A stretch of 12,862 nt of DNA from AWTP1-13 sp035258605 (GCA_035258605.1 DATFXD010000316.1:1-12862), one strand, 5' to 3'; shown: positions 1-9,300, counted from the stretch's first letter. Made by a program: numbers and translations. The notes: generated by a model from the sequence alone, not told the origin.

Positions 1-707
1 GTCACCGCCGTCCAGCCGTCGGGCAGAATTTTAACGTGGGGCTTGCCGAGATTGATCATGGGCTCGATCGTGAACAGCATGCCCGGTTCCAGCACCACCC
101 CATCTCCCGGCTCGCCGTAGTGCAGGATGTTCGGGCGATCATGGAACACCCGCCCGAGCCCATGACCGCAAAAGTCCCGCACCACCCCGCAGCGCTCGCG
201 TTCGGCGTAGCTTTGGATGGCCGCGCCGATGTGGCCGGTGGTATGCCCCGGCTTGACCGCAGCCACGCCACGCATCAGCGCCTCGTAGGTGACGTCGATC
301 AGTCGTTCGGCGCGGCGCGCGATATGGCCGACGGCGAACATGCGGCTGGTATCGCCATGCCAGCCGTTGAGGATAAGGGTGACATCGATGTTGACGATGT
401 CACCTTCCTTAAGCGGCTTGGCATTGGGGATGCCGTGGCAGACCACGTGATTGATCGACGTGCACGTCGCCTTGGGAAAGCCTCGGTAGTGCAATGGCGC
501 GGGGATCGCACCGTGCGCGATGGCAAATTCCACCACCCGGTCGTCGAGTTCCTCGGTCGAAACACCCGGCTCAACATGCGGGACCAGCATATCGAGGGCC
601 TGGGCCGCGAGCTGGCCAGCCTTGCGCATGCCCTCAAAGGCGTCGGCTCCGTGAAGCTTGATCCTCGATTCGCGCAACTGAGAGCGGGACAGGTCGAGAT
701 TGTTCAT
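1..707 (-). CDS. map: Type I methionine aminopeptidase, 3' end cut by window edge
   Basis: Removes the initiator methionine from nascent cytosolic proteins; a dinuclear metalloprotease. 235 complete codons are present, starting at an ATG (705-707 on the plus strand). All visible active-site residues are where the family needs them: His91 in VCHGIP (substrate side), metal ligands Asp108 (NIDVT) and Asp119 (GWHGDTS), His182 (CGHGLGRVFHDRP) and Glu215 (FTIEPM). Each sits 11 residues after its E. coli Map counterpart, so the numbering is unbroken. The last metal ligand, equivalent to E. coli Glu235, lies beyond the left edge. I chose this start because the family needs the helix leading into FEGMRKAGQLAA, and no later Met would keep it. 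No good Shine-Dalgarno precedes the ATG; a 10-bp palindrome AAAAGCTTTT (714-723) occupies that place. The gene is divergent from the small basic genes. Identity is near certain. Confidence 0.96.
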   Translation of the reverse strand, partial: MNNLDLSRSQLRESRIKLHGADAFEGMRKAGQLAAQALDMLVPHVEPGVSTEELDDRVVEFAIAHGAIPAPLHYRGFPKATCTSINHVVCHGIPNAKPLKEGDIVNIDVTLILNGWHGDTSRMFAVGHIARRAERLIDVTYEALMRGVAAVKPGHTTGHIGAAIQSYAERERCGVVRDFCGHGLGRVFHDRPNILHYGEPGDGVVLEPGMLFTIEPMINLGKPHVKILPDGWTAV

Positions 708-1058
708 GGATCGAAAAGCTTTTGTCGGCACCACTATGAGATACGCCCTAAATGTAATGAAAAACCTGTCCGACGCAACGTTTGGTCGCGTGCGAGGGTC
801 TGGGTCGGCGGCTTCGGCCCGCTGCCAAGGCACGGGCTGCGCTTAAATTGACGATGCCTCGCCCGGCTTCGATTGCCGCCGCCGCCCGTGCGCGCGGCCA
901 ACTTCGGCCCGCCCCCGCATCCTTCTTCCGGCGTTCGCGCTCAAGTCAAAAGCCATTAATGGGCAGTTAATGATTGGCATTCATTGCTTATCACCTAGTA
1001 GTAGCGATTCGAATGTGGGCAGCCATTATGGCAACGTGAGAAAGAGAGAGAAAATCCC
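708..1058. other. Intergenic region between map and the first small basic gene
   Basis: 351 bp between divergent genes, with no convincing gene. It should hold both promoters. For the rightward gene, TTGGCA (974-979) followed after 16 bp by TAGTAG (996-1001) is a weak candidate, about 57 bp before the ATG. A four-codon frame ATG-GCA-ACG-TGA (1028-1039) ends just before the Shine-Dalgarno run of the 51-codon gene. An AT-richer patch with two TTAATG copies lies near 955-972. The reading frame across 782-970 has a composition typical of GC-rich noncoding shadow. Confidence 0.5.
751..778 (-). promoter_or_regulatory. Possible sigma-70 promoter of map
   Basis: On the minus strand TTGCGT (773-778) and TACATT (751-756) are 16 bp apart, with the -10 box about 44 bp before the map ATG. 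Each box matches the consensus only partly. The same TTGCG / TACATT pair with the same 16-bp spacer recurs at the right edge of the window (12774-12801), which makes it a little more credible. Prediction by eye only. Confidence 0.3.
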
Positions 1059-1214
1059 ATGGCGAAGATTACGAAGAGCAAACGCAAGGCAAAGCCGACG
1101 CGAACGGCGAAACTGAAACGAGCGGCAACCAAACGCGCCGGCGGCCGCCGCCGCAAGGCCGCCACCGGCCGCACGTCCCGGCGCAAGACGGCGGCGCGGC
1201 GGAGAGCGGCCTGA
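1059..1214 (+). CDS. Lys/Arg/Ala-rich mini-protein, histone H1-tail-like, 51 aa
   Basis: Begins MAKITKSKRKAKPTRTAKLK and is built almost wholly of Lys, Arg, Ala, Thr and Gly. It has no acidic, aromatic or Cys residues, so the net charge is strongly positive. A purine-rich Shine-Dalgarno GAGAGAG (1044-1050) stands 8 nt before the ATG, and a perfect 10-bp hairpin follows 21 nt after the stop. These flanks argue for a real monocistronic gene despite its size. The composition recalls the C-terminal tails of histone H1-like bacterial proteins (HC1/AlgP type), but the globular part is missing and I recognise no family. A role in DNA or RNA binding is inference from charge alone. It pairs with the 30-aa gene downstream, which shares the MAK start, the composition and the type of leader. 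It is not ribosomal protein bTHX, whose motif is absent. Confidence 0.72.
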   Translation: MAKITKSKRKAKPTRTAKLKRAATKRAGGRRRKAATGRTSRRKTAARRRAA

Positions 1215-1235
1215 GCTCTCGCCCATTGCATCTGC

Positions 1236-1278
1236 TTCGGCCGGACCGCCCGCGAGGCGATCCGGCCGAAACTGTTTT
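1236..1278 (+). terminator. Rho-independent terminator after the 51-aa gene
   Basis: A perfect 10-bp inverted repeat, TTCGGCCGGA (1236-1245) and TCCGGCCGAA (1261-1270), encloses a 15-nt loop. A short T run (1275-1278) follows. It starts 21 nt after the stop codon. The stem is strong and the T tract is modest. Confidence 0.75.
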
Positions 1279-1563
1279 GGTGAGCTCGGCGGGCGCCCAA
1301 TTCGATCGGGCAAAGATTTTAGAATGTGCCGGAGGACTGCGCATCATCTTGAAAGTTTCGCCAACGCGCCGCGCGTTATTCGTCAATGGATACCTGCGCA
1401 GCCAGCGACGAAACTCGAAAATTGTGGACTCAGTGCAACATAAAACGTGCAAAAGCGGCTGTGGCCAACCTCGAAATCCCATTCTCTATCAACAAATTAT
1501 GCGAGTTTGCTCATCATGACGACGTTCGAGCTGATTCGAACAAACAAGAGAGAGGGACTTGCA
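1279..1563. other. Leader and promoter region of the 30-aa gene
   Basis: 285 bp between the first terminator and the second mini-gene. No convincing gene is seen. The stretch is less GC-rich than its surroundings, consistent with a regulatory region, but no clear pair of -35 and -10 boxes could be picked. The patch CTGATTCGAAC near 1531-1541 resembles CGATTCGAA upstream of the first mini-gene (near 1004-1012). A second in-frame ATG at 1516 lacks a ribosome binding site. Confidence 0.4.
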
Positions 1564-1656
1564 ATGGCTAAGGCAGCAGTAAAGGCGAAGGCGAAAGCCA
1601 GAAAAAAGACCGCGGCGAAAAAGCCGGCGGCAAAGAAGCGCAAGGCGCGCCGCTAA
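1564..1656 (+). CDS. Lys/Ala-rich mini-protein, histone H1-tail-like, 30 aa
   Basis: A 30-residue protein beginning MAKAAVKAKAKARKKTAAKK and continuing PAAKKRKARR. It uses only Met, Ala, Lys, Val, Arg, Thr and Pro. The AAKKPAAKK pattern is that of histone H1 tails and of HC1/AlgP-type bacterial proteins. The start is fixed by AGAGGGA (1551-1557), 6 nt before the ATG. Upstream in-frame starts (1447, 1516) have no ribosome binding site and would add an unrelated non-basic stretch. A strong terminator follows. The reading frame is short enough to be missed by automatic annotation, but Shine-Dalgarno, composition and terminator agree. Function is unknown. Nucleic-acid binding or charge neutralisation is inferred from composition, and the relation to the 51-aa gene is inferred from similar start, composition and leader. 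Confidence 0.68.
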   Translation: MAKAAVKAKAKARKKTAAKKPAAKKRKARR

Positions 1657-1729
1657 CCAGCGGGTGAAGCTTTCGGCCCGGTTGGGCAGCCGGGCAAATG
1701 GCACATCAGTTTGGGAACAACGATTTCGG

Positions 1730-1761
1730 GGCCGGAGGCATCCTCCGGCCTTCGATTTTTT
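1730..1761 (+). terminator. Strong rho-independent terminator after the 30-aa gene
   Basis: A perfect 9-bp inverted repeat, GGCCGGAGG (1730-1738) and CCTCCGGCC (1742-1750), has a CAT loop. It is followed by TTCG and then ATTTTTT up to 1761. This is a textbook intrinsic terminator for the plus strand. It also lies just past the stop of the convergent VOC gene, but its minus-strand side has no T run. A weaker hairpin, GCCCGG/CCGGGC (1676-1695), precedes it. Confidence 0.88.
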
Positions 1762-1773
1762 CGGGTCGCGCCC

Positions 1774-2160
1774 TCACTCGGGCAGGTGACAGACCGCCTC
1801 GATATTATGACCATCCGGGTCGAGGACGAAGGCGCCGTAATAGTTTTGATGATAATGCGGGCGCAGCCCGGGTGCGCCGTTGTCCTTGCCGCCGGCGTCC
1901 AGCGCGGCGCGATGGAAGGCTCTGACCGCGTCCCGGTTTTTGGCGGTGAAGGCGAAATGCACCTGGCCCCTCACCGGTTTGCCGCTGCCGATCCAGAATT
2001 GCGGTTTCGCCCCGGCCCCGAAACCGGCGTGGCTGTGACCGCCGGTCTCCTCAGAGGCGACCTCGAGCACCAGATCGTAGCCCAACGCTGCCAGAACCTT
2101 GAGGTAGAACCCCTTCGAGCGCATGTAGTCAGAGACCGGGACGCCGACGTGATCCAACAT
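1774..2160 (-). CDS. VOC-fold (glyoxalase/dioxygenase superfamily) protein
   Basis: A 128-residue single-chain vicinal-oxygen-chelate protein. The first beta strand carries the usual MLDHVGVPVSDYMRSKGFY pattern with metal-ligand candidate His4. A second His (His68, in GQVHFAF) opens the second module. The chain ends with FVLDPDGHNIEAVCH, where Glu121 is the expected last ligand. The size is standard for the small cytosolic VOC proteins. The start at 2160 is preferred over one 33 nt upstream because AGGTGG (plus 2167-2172) stands 6 nt before it and family members begin at this strand. The gene lies 40 bp after sdhB on the same strand and is probably cotranscribed. The substrate cannot be told: the superfamily includes glyoxalases, dioxygenases and antibiotic-binding proteins, and nothing here selects one. 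Confidence 0.88.
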   Translation of the reverse strand: MLDHVGVPVSDYMRSKGFYLKVLAALGYDLVLEVASEETGGHSHAGFGAGAKPQFWIGSGKPVRGQVHFAFTAKNRDAVRAFHRAALDAGGKDNGAPGLRPHYHQNYYGAFVLDPDGHNIEAVCHLPE

Positions 2161-2200
2161 GAAAGCCCACCTGGAATGCTCAACACTGCTCAAGAGCCTA

Positions 2201-2980
2201 TCAGACCCGGCGCTCCAGCATGAGCTTTTTCAATTCGGCAATGGCCTTTGCCGGATTGAGGCTCTTGGGGCAGGCCTTGGTGCAGTTCAAAATCGTGTGG
2301 CACCGATACAGTCGGAATGGGTCTTCTAGGTTATCGAGGCGTTCGCCGGTGGCCTCATCGCGGCTGTCGACCACCCAGCGATAAGCCTGCAGCAATGCCG
2401 CCGGCCCCAAGTATCGATCCGAATTCCACCAGTAACTTGGGCACGAGGCCGAGCAGCACGCGCACAGAATGCATTCGTAAAGGCCGTCGAGCTTCTCGCG
2501 GTCCTGCCGGTCCTGCCGCCACTCCTTGGGCGGGGTGGGGGTCGTGGTCTTCAGCCACGGCTCGATCGACTGGTGCTGAGCGTAGAAATTGGTCATGTCC
2601 GGCACCAGGTCCTTGACCACGTGCATGTGCGGCAAGGGATAGATTTTGACGGTGCCGGAGATCTCGTCGATCGCCTTCAGGCAGGCCAGCGTATTGGTGC
2701 CGGCGATATTCATCGAGCAGGAGCCGCAAATGCCTTCGCGGCACGAGCGCCGGAAGGTCAAGGTGGGATCGATCTCGTTTTTGATCTTGATCAACGCGTC
2801 GAGCACCATCGGCCCGCAGGTTTTGCGCTCGATCCAGTAGCTATCCAGTCGCGGGTTGAGCCCGTCGTCCGGGTTCCAGCGATAGACGCGAAATTCCTTC
2901 CAATCGCCACCAGCCTGGGGCCGATTCCAGGTCTTGCCCGTTGTAATCTTGGAGTTGCGGGGCAGCATCAGTTCAACCAT
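2201..2980 (-). CDS. sdhB: Succinate dehydrogenase iron-sulfur subunit
   Basis: Electron-transfer subunit of respiratory complex II. It passes electrons from the SdhA flavin to ubiquinone at the inner membrane. All cluster ligands are present in 259 residues: the 2Fe-2S set Cys80, Cys85, Cys88 and Cys100 (SCREGICGSC then LACL), the 4Fe-4S set Cys170, Cys173, Cys176 and Cys237, and the 3Fe-4S set Cys180, Cys227 and Cys233 (CHTILNCTKACP). His228 and the Pro-Ser-Tyr-Trp-Trp segment at 181-185 fit the quinone site. The length is typical of alphaproteobacterial SdhB. The start is the first Met; AAGGCG upstream is a distant ribosome site, and Met5 is an alternative. Oddly, sdhC, sdhD and sdhA are not next to it: a carbamoyltransferase gene lies upstream and a VOC gene downstream. 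It is not a fumarate reductase subunit as far as motifs show, though the two are hard to separate. Confidence 0.96.
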   Translation of the reverse strand: MVELMLPRNSKITTGKTWNRPQAGGDWKEFRVYRWNPDDGLNPRLDSYWIERKTCGPMVLDALIKIKNEIDPTLTFRRSCREGICGSCSMNIAGTNTLACLKAIDEISGTVKIYPLPHMHVVKDLVPDMTNFYAQHQSIEPWLKTTTPTPPKEWRQDRQDREKLDGLYECILCACCSASCPSYWWNSDRYLGPAALLQAYRWVVDSRDEATGERLDNLEDPFRLYRCHTILNCTKACPKSLNPAKAIAELKKLMLERRV

Positions 2981-3024
2981 CGCGAAACGGCGCCTTCCGT
3001 TGCTCGAGCGGGCCGGGGCGCGGA

Positions 3025-3053
3025 CTTTGATCGCCTCCGAGCCACCCTGTCAA
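3025..3053 (-). promoter_or_regulatory. Possible promoter of sdhB
   Basis: On the minus strand a perfect TTGACA (plus 3048-3053) is followed after 17 bp by TCAAAG (plus 3025-3030), a poor -10. It lies in the 121-bp gap between the carbamoyltransferase stop and the sdhB start. A 7-bp hairpin, GCACGGC/GCCGTGC (3065-3087), without a T run sits just upstream of it. If real, it would let sdhB be transcribed independently of the carbamoyltransferase. Confidence 0.28.
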
Positions 3054-3101
3054 CGGTTGCGGCCGCACGGCGCCGTCTCAGCCGTGCCGAGGCCGGGGCC
3101 A

Positions 3102-4871
3102 TCACCGCGCGGGGGTGACATCGGCGGCCGTGGTCTCGACCGCATGGGTGGCGTCGTTGCCGGAGTTTCTCCGATCGGTGGTGTAGAAGTCGCCGAGCAC
3201 CAGCACATCGATGCCGCTCAACAAATAGCAGGCAATGGCATCCTTGGGCGAAGCCACGATCGGCTCTTTGCGGTTGAAGCTGGTGTTGAGCAGGACCGGC
3301 ACCCCGGTGAGGCGGCCGAATTCCTCGATTAGGCCATAGTAGCGCGGGTTGCCCGCCCGATCGATGGTCTGGATGCGGCCGGTGCCGTCGACGTGCACCG
3401 CCGCGGGAATGACGCCTTGTTTATCGGCGCGTACCCGCGGGGCCAGGGTCATGAATGGATCGGGCTGCGCGACCTCGAAGTATTCAGCGGCCCGTTCGGC
3501 AAGTACGACGGGTGCGAACGGGCGGAACGGCTCGCGTTTTTTGACGCGATCGTTGAGTTCATCGCGCATTTCCGCACGGCGCGGGTCGGCCAGGATCGAG
3601 CGATTGCCGAGCGCACGCGGCCCCATCTCGAAGCGCCCCTGGAACCAACCGACGATCTTGCCATCGGACAGATCTTGGGCAACGCGGCGGATCAGCTGCG
3701 GCCCGGACAGTCGATGATAGCTGAGGCCTTCGGCCTCGAGCGCACCGGCGATGTCGGCATCCGCGTAGGCGCAACCATAATAGGGGTGCGTCAGTTCGAA
3801 GCGGCGCGGCAGGCCAAGCGTCTGGTGCGTGTGCCAAAGCGCGCTGCCGAGCGGGGCCCCGGTGTCGGATGCGCACGGCGGCACCCACAGGCGGCGCACG
3901 TCGGTTGCCTCCAGCACCTTGGCATTGGCGACGCAATTGAGCGCCACGCCGCCGGTCATGCAGAGGTCGCGCACCGGCGATTGCTTCAACAGCACGCGCA
4001 CGCGATTGAGGATCACCTCCTCGGTCACCGTCTGCAGGGCGAATGCGAGATCGCGGTGCCGATCGCTCAGCTGTTCGTCGACCGCACGCGGCGGGCCGAA
4101 CGTTTCAATGAATTTGCGGCTGAACGGGCGCAACTGGCCAAATTTGTCGTAGCTGAAATAGCTCATATCGACGGCATAGCCGCCATCGGCTGCCGGCCGG
4201 ATGACGTCGCGAAATCGTTGCAGGTAGGTGTCGGAGCCAAAGGCAGCCAGCGCCATCACCTTACCTTCATCGCCGAAGCCGGCGAAGCCCAGGTGTTGCG
4301 TCACGAAGGTGTAGACGAGACCCACCGAATTCATGACGCCGGTCGACCAGGTGCGCTCGAGCCGATTGCCGCGGCCGAGATAGGCGCTGCTGGAAGCGTC
4401 GTCGCCGTAGCCGTCCATCACCAGCACCAACGCTTCCTCGAACGGTGACACGAAGAATACCGCCGCGTGCGCATCGTGATGTCCGACATTGACGATCGGT
4501 GGCAGCGCCGAAGTTGCGAAGCTTTCTGTCAGTCCGCGCCGCAAATAGCTGTTGAGCACCATGATTTGGTTTTGCTGCGCCTCGTGCGTGCTTGGCAGCA
4601 GCAAGCTGAGACTGAGCGGAAAGCGGCGCGCCAGCAGGCTCAGCGCCGTTCGGCGCAGCCGGCGCAGGTCCCACGGCGTGGTGATGACCTCGACGTCGGT
4701 AAGGTTGAGCCCGAAATCGGTGCGTGCTGCCCTCAGGCTGTGTTTGGGAAATTTCTTGGTCTTTTTGGTGCGGTTGAAGCGCTCTTCTTCGAAGATCAGT
4801 TCCGGCACGCCGTCCTGCACTACCGCAATGCCACTGTCATGGGTTTTGGCGACGACTCCCAGAACCTTCAC
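3102..4871 (-). CDS. NodU/CmcH-family O-carbamoyltransferase
   Basis: The family transfers a carbamoyl group from carbamoyl phosphate, via carbamoyl-adenylate, to a hydroxyl of a sugar or antibiotic. The N-terminal Kae1-like domain (about 1-360) has the metal site HHDAHAA (131-137), MDGYGDD (152-158), GFGDEGKVMALAAFG (198-212), MTGGVALNCVANAKV (305-319) and Asp336 in SDTGAPLG. The C-terminal YrdC-like domain (about 385-565) has GRFEMGPRALGNRSILADPR (412-431), PFRPFAPVV (448-456) and LLNTSFN (527-533). The length (589) is normal for the family. The start is GTG, chosen because family members begin at this strand (KVLGV...HDSGIAVV); no good ribosome site is seen. No glycosyltransferase, sugar or antibiotic synthesis gene is nearby, so the acceptor is unknown. 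It is not HypF, since it lacks the acylphosphatase and zinc-finger parts, and not TsaD, since it has the second domain. Confidence 0.93.
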   Translation of the reverse strand: MKVLGVVAKTHDSGIAVVQDGVPELIFEEERFNRTKKTKKFPKHSLRAARTDFGLNLTDVEVITTPWDLRRLRRTALSLLARRFPLSLSLLLPSTHEAQQNQIMVLNSYLRRGLTESFATSALPPIVNVGHHDAHAAVFFVSPFEEALVLVMDGYGDDASSSAYLGRGNRLERTWSTGVMNSVGLVYTFVTQHLGFAGFGDEGKVMALAAFGSDTYLQRFRDVIRPAADGGYAVDMSYFSYDKFGQLRPFSRKFIETFGPPRAVDEQLSDRHRDLAFALQTVTEEVILNRVRVLLKQSPVRDLCMTGGVALNCVANAKVLEATDVRRLWVPPCASDTGAPLGSALWHTHQTLGLPRRFELTHPYYGCAYADADIAGALEAEGLSYHRLSGPQLIRRVAQDLSDGKIVGWFQGRFEMGPRALGNRSILADPRRAEMRDELNDRVKKREPFRPFAPVVLAERAAEYFEVAQPDPFMTLAPRVRADKQGVIPAAVHVDGTGRIQTIDRAGNPRYYGLIEEFGRLTGVPVLLNTSFNRKEPIVASPKDAIACYLLSGIDVLVLGDFYTTDRRNSGNDATHAVETTAADVTPAR

Positions 4872-5055
4872 GGCATCAACACCACAGCATCCCGCAAGAC
4901 GCCCCCCAAAGCCGTCCAGACGCGGCCAAATCCAAAAATCATTGCACTTATTACATGCCCGCCAGCGGTGTTGTCGAGTTTATCGCCGACCAAGGCGTGC
5001 TCAACCTGGCGCCATGGCGCTTTTGCGCATCGAAATGTGGCAGATACGCCCGAAT
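4872..5055. other. Gap between secA and the carbamoyltransferase gene
   Basis: 184 bp, with no convincing gene. A perfect 12-bp palindrome GCGCCATGGCGC lies at 5009-5020. A weak minus-strand promoter candidate is TTGAGC (plus 4999-5004), then 16 bp, then TAAACT (plus 4977-4982), about 106 bp before the GTG start. The patch around 4925-4965 is AT-richer than its surroundings. No clear intrinsic terminator for secA could be picked. Confidence 0.35.
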
Positions 5056-8055
<3,000 letters not shown>

Positions 8056-8116
8056 GCAAAAGGTTCCTCACTTCATGCGCCGCGCCTCGGCACCCAGCCG
8101 AACCCCACAGACCAAC

Positions 8117-8122
8117 AGTATA
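8117..8122 (-). promoter_or_regulatory. Possible -10 box of secA
   Basis: On the minus strand TATACT (plus 8117-8122), inside TATATACT, matches five of six consensus bases and is the most promoter-like sequence upstream of secA, 62 bp before the ATG. No good -35 box is found 16-18 bp upstream. That space holds a perfect 12-bp palindrome CGCCGGCCGGCG (8125-8136) and an 8-bp inverted repeat (8131-8157), so an activator or other factor may be involved. Confidence 0.3.
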
Positions 8123-8384
8123 TACGCCGGCCGGCGCAAAAGCCGGAGCTGCGCCGGATTTCGCAAGCGTTATCGCACTGCATGGGAAGCATGAACCCGC
8201 GCGAAGAAGCGCCTGCCAATAGCCGGTCCCGCCGGGCCTATTCCAGATAAGGAGCCGCATTTCCCTTGTCAACGAACGGATACCCCTGTGCAACTCGGCC
8301 ACAGGTCCATGACACAAACGTAATTTGCCAACACCAGCAGCTGGGCTATGGATCGGGCTTTCGCCCACATTTTTCCGACATTGC

Positions 8385-8389
8385 GAGGA
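8385..8389 (+). promoter_or_regulatory. Ribosome binding site that decides the parvulin start
   Basis: GAGGA lies 8 nt before a GTG at 8398. This site and the signal peptide that begins exactly there select GTG 8398 over a TTG at 8266. Confidence 0.72.
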
Positions 8390-8397
8390 CCGTTCAG

Positions 8398-9255
8398 GTG
8401 ATTACCACATTGCGTTTGGCCACGGCTGGCCTGGTTGCGCTTTTGGCCTTTGGCGGCCTCTCGGTCAGGGCCCAGGAGGGGGTGGTGGCCAAGGTCGACG
8501 GCAGGGTCATCACCGAAGCCGACATGCGGCTGGCGGAGGCGGAAATCGGCAATGACCTCGGCAGTCTCCCGGACGCGACCCGGCGCCGCGTCCTGGCCGA
8601 GTTCCTGATCGAAAACCAGCTGTTCGCCGATGCGGCGGAGCGGCAGAAGCTGAGCCCCGGCACCGGTCTTGAGGAACGCTTGCAGTACTGGCGACGGCGG
8701 ACGCTGCGCGACGTCTATTTCGACAAAAATGTGAAAGATTGGGTCAATGACGAAGAGACGAAGCGCTATTACGAGCAGCACGTGGGCGCCCTGAAGCCGG
8801 AAGAAGAGGTCCGCGCGCGCCACATCCTGGTCGAGAGCAAGGACAAGGCGCGGGAACTTTACGAGAAGATCGCCCATGGCGCGGACTTTGCGGCGCTCGC
8901 CAAGGAGAATTCCAAGGACCCGGGGTCGAAAGATCAGGGCGGCGAACTCGGCTTCTTCACCCGGGGACAAATGGTGCCGCAATTCGAGGAGGCCGCATTC
9001 CGGCTCAAGGCCGGCGAGGTTGGGGAACCCTTCGAGACCCAGTTCGGGTGGCACATCATCAAAGTCGATGAGCGGCGGCCACGGGCAGCACCCTCCTTTG
9101 AGGACGTCAAAGAGCGGGTGCGCGCCGCCATGATCCACCAAAAAGCCCAGGACATCGCCCGCGAATTGCGCGGCAAGGCCCAGATCGAGTACATCGATCC
9201 AGAGATCAAGAGGTCGGTCGAGACCGATCGGATGCGGCCGGCGCCCAAACAATAG
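8398..9255 (+). CDS. Exported parvulin-type peptidyl-prolyl cis-trans isomerase
   Basis: Catalyses proline isomerisation in proteins folding outside the cytoplasm. 285 residues from a GTG start. The N-terminus is a signal peptide: a short Arg-containing head, a hydrophobic core LATAGLVALLAF (7-18) and a cleavage site VRA/QE after residue 25. A SurA-like N-terminal chaperone segment (about 27-130) begins VVAKVDGRVITEADM and resembles the PrsA/SurA/PpiD group. The PpiC rotamase domain (about 136-226) shows RARHILV, DFAALAKENSKDPGSKDQGGELGFF and FGWHIIKV. One rotamase domain is present, unlike SurA with two. There is no lipobox Cys, so the product is probably soluble in the periplasm. argJ follows after 45 bp, so the two are probably cotranscribed. 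The divergent secA fits a shared link to protein export, though that is inference. Confidence 0.93.
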   Translation: MITTLRLATAGLVALLAFGGLSVRAQEGVVAKVDGRVITEADMRLAEAEIGNDLGSLPDATRRRVLAEFLIENQLFADAAERQKLSPGTGLEERLQYWRRRTLRDVYFDKNVKDWVNDEETKRYYEQHVGALKPEEEVRARHILVESKDKARELYEKIAHGADFAALAKENSKDPGSKDQGGELGFFTRGQMVPQFEEAAFRLKAGEVGEPFETQFGWHIIKVDERRPRAAPSFEDVKERVRAAMIHQKAQDIARELRGKAQIEYIDPEIKRSVETDRMRPAPKQ

Positions 9256-9300
9256 CAGCAGCCGATCAGGGTCCCGACGCCGTAGCCGTCGGAGAGCGTC

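Larger units (their letters stand above)
8056..8397. other. Divergent control region between secA and the parvulin gene
   Basis: 342 bp, with no gene recognised. It must carry the promoters of both divergent units. It contains the secA ribosome site, a TATACT box, GC-rich inverted repeats (8125-8157), and TTGTCA (near 8258-8263), a -35-like sequence for the rightward unit without a good -10. A reading frame from a TTG at 8266 continues in phase into the parvulin gene, but its first 44 codons look noncoding, and a true ribosome site lies at 8385. Confidence 0.45.

Noticed and set aside
36..851. A 271-codon plus-strand frame over map
   Set aside because: The minus strand encodes Map with every visible active-site residue; the plus frame has shadow composition.
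1226..1519. A 97-codon plus-strand frame between the two mini-genes
   Set aside because: It starts inside the terminator region of the 51-aa gene, lacks a ribosome site and shows no recognisable domain.
1676..1695. A GCCCGG/CCGGGC hairpin as the terminator of the 30-aa gene
   Set aside because: It has only 6 bp and no T run; the 9-bp hairpin with a T run at 1730-1761 is the better terminator.
3393..4448. A 351-codon plus-strand frame over the carbamoyltransferase
   Set aside because: Shadow of the antisense gene, rich in His, Ala and Arg without motifs; the carbamoyltransferase motifs are complete on the other strand.
8266..8397. A 44-codon N-terminal extension of the parvulin from TTG 8266
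   Set aside because: It would bury the signal peptide inside the protein; GAGGA before GTG 8398 and the hydrophobic core right after it point to the later start.
8269..9252. A 327-codon minus-strand frame over the parvulin gene
   Set aside because: The plus strand has a ribosome site, a signal peptide and the full PpiC domain; the minus frame has none of these.
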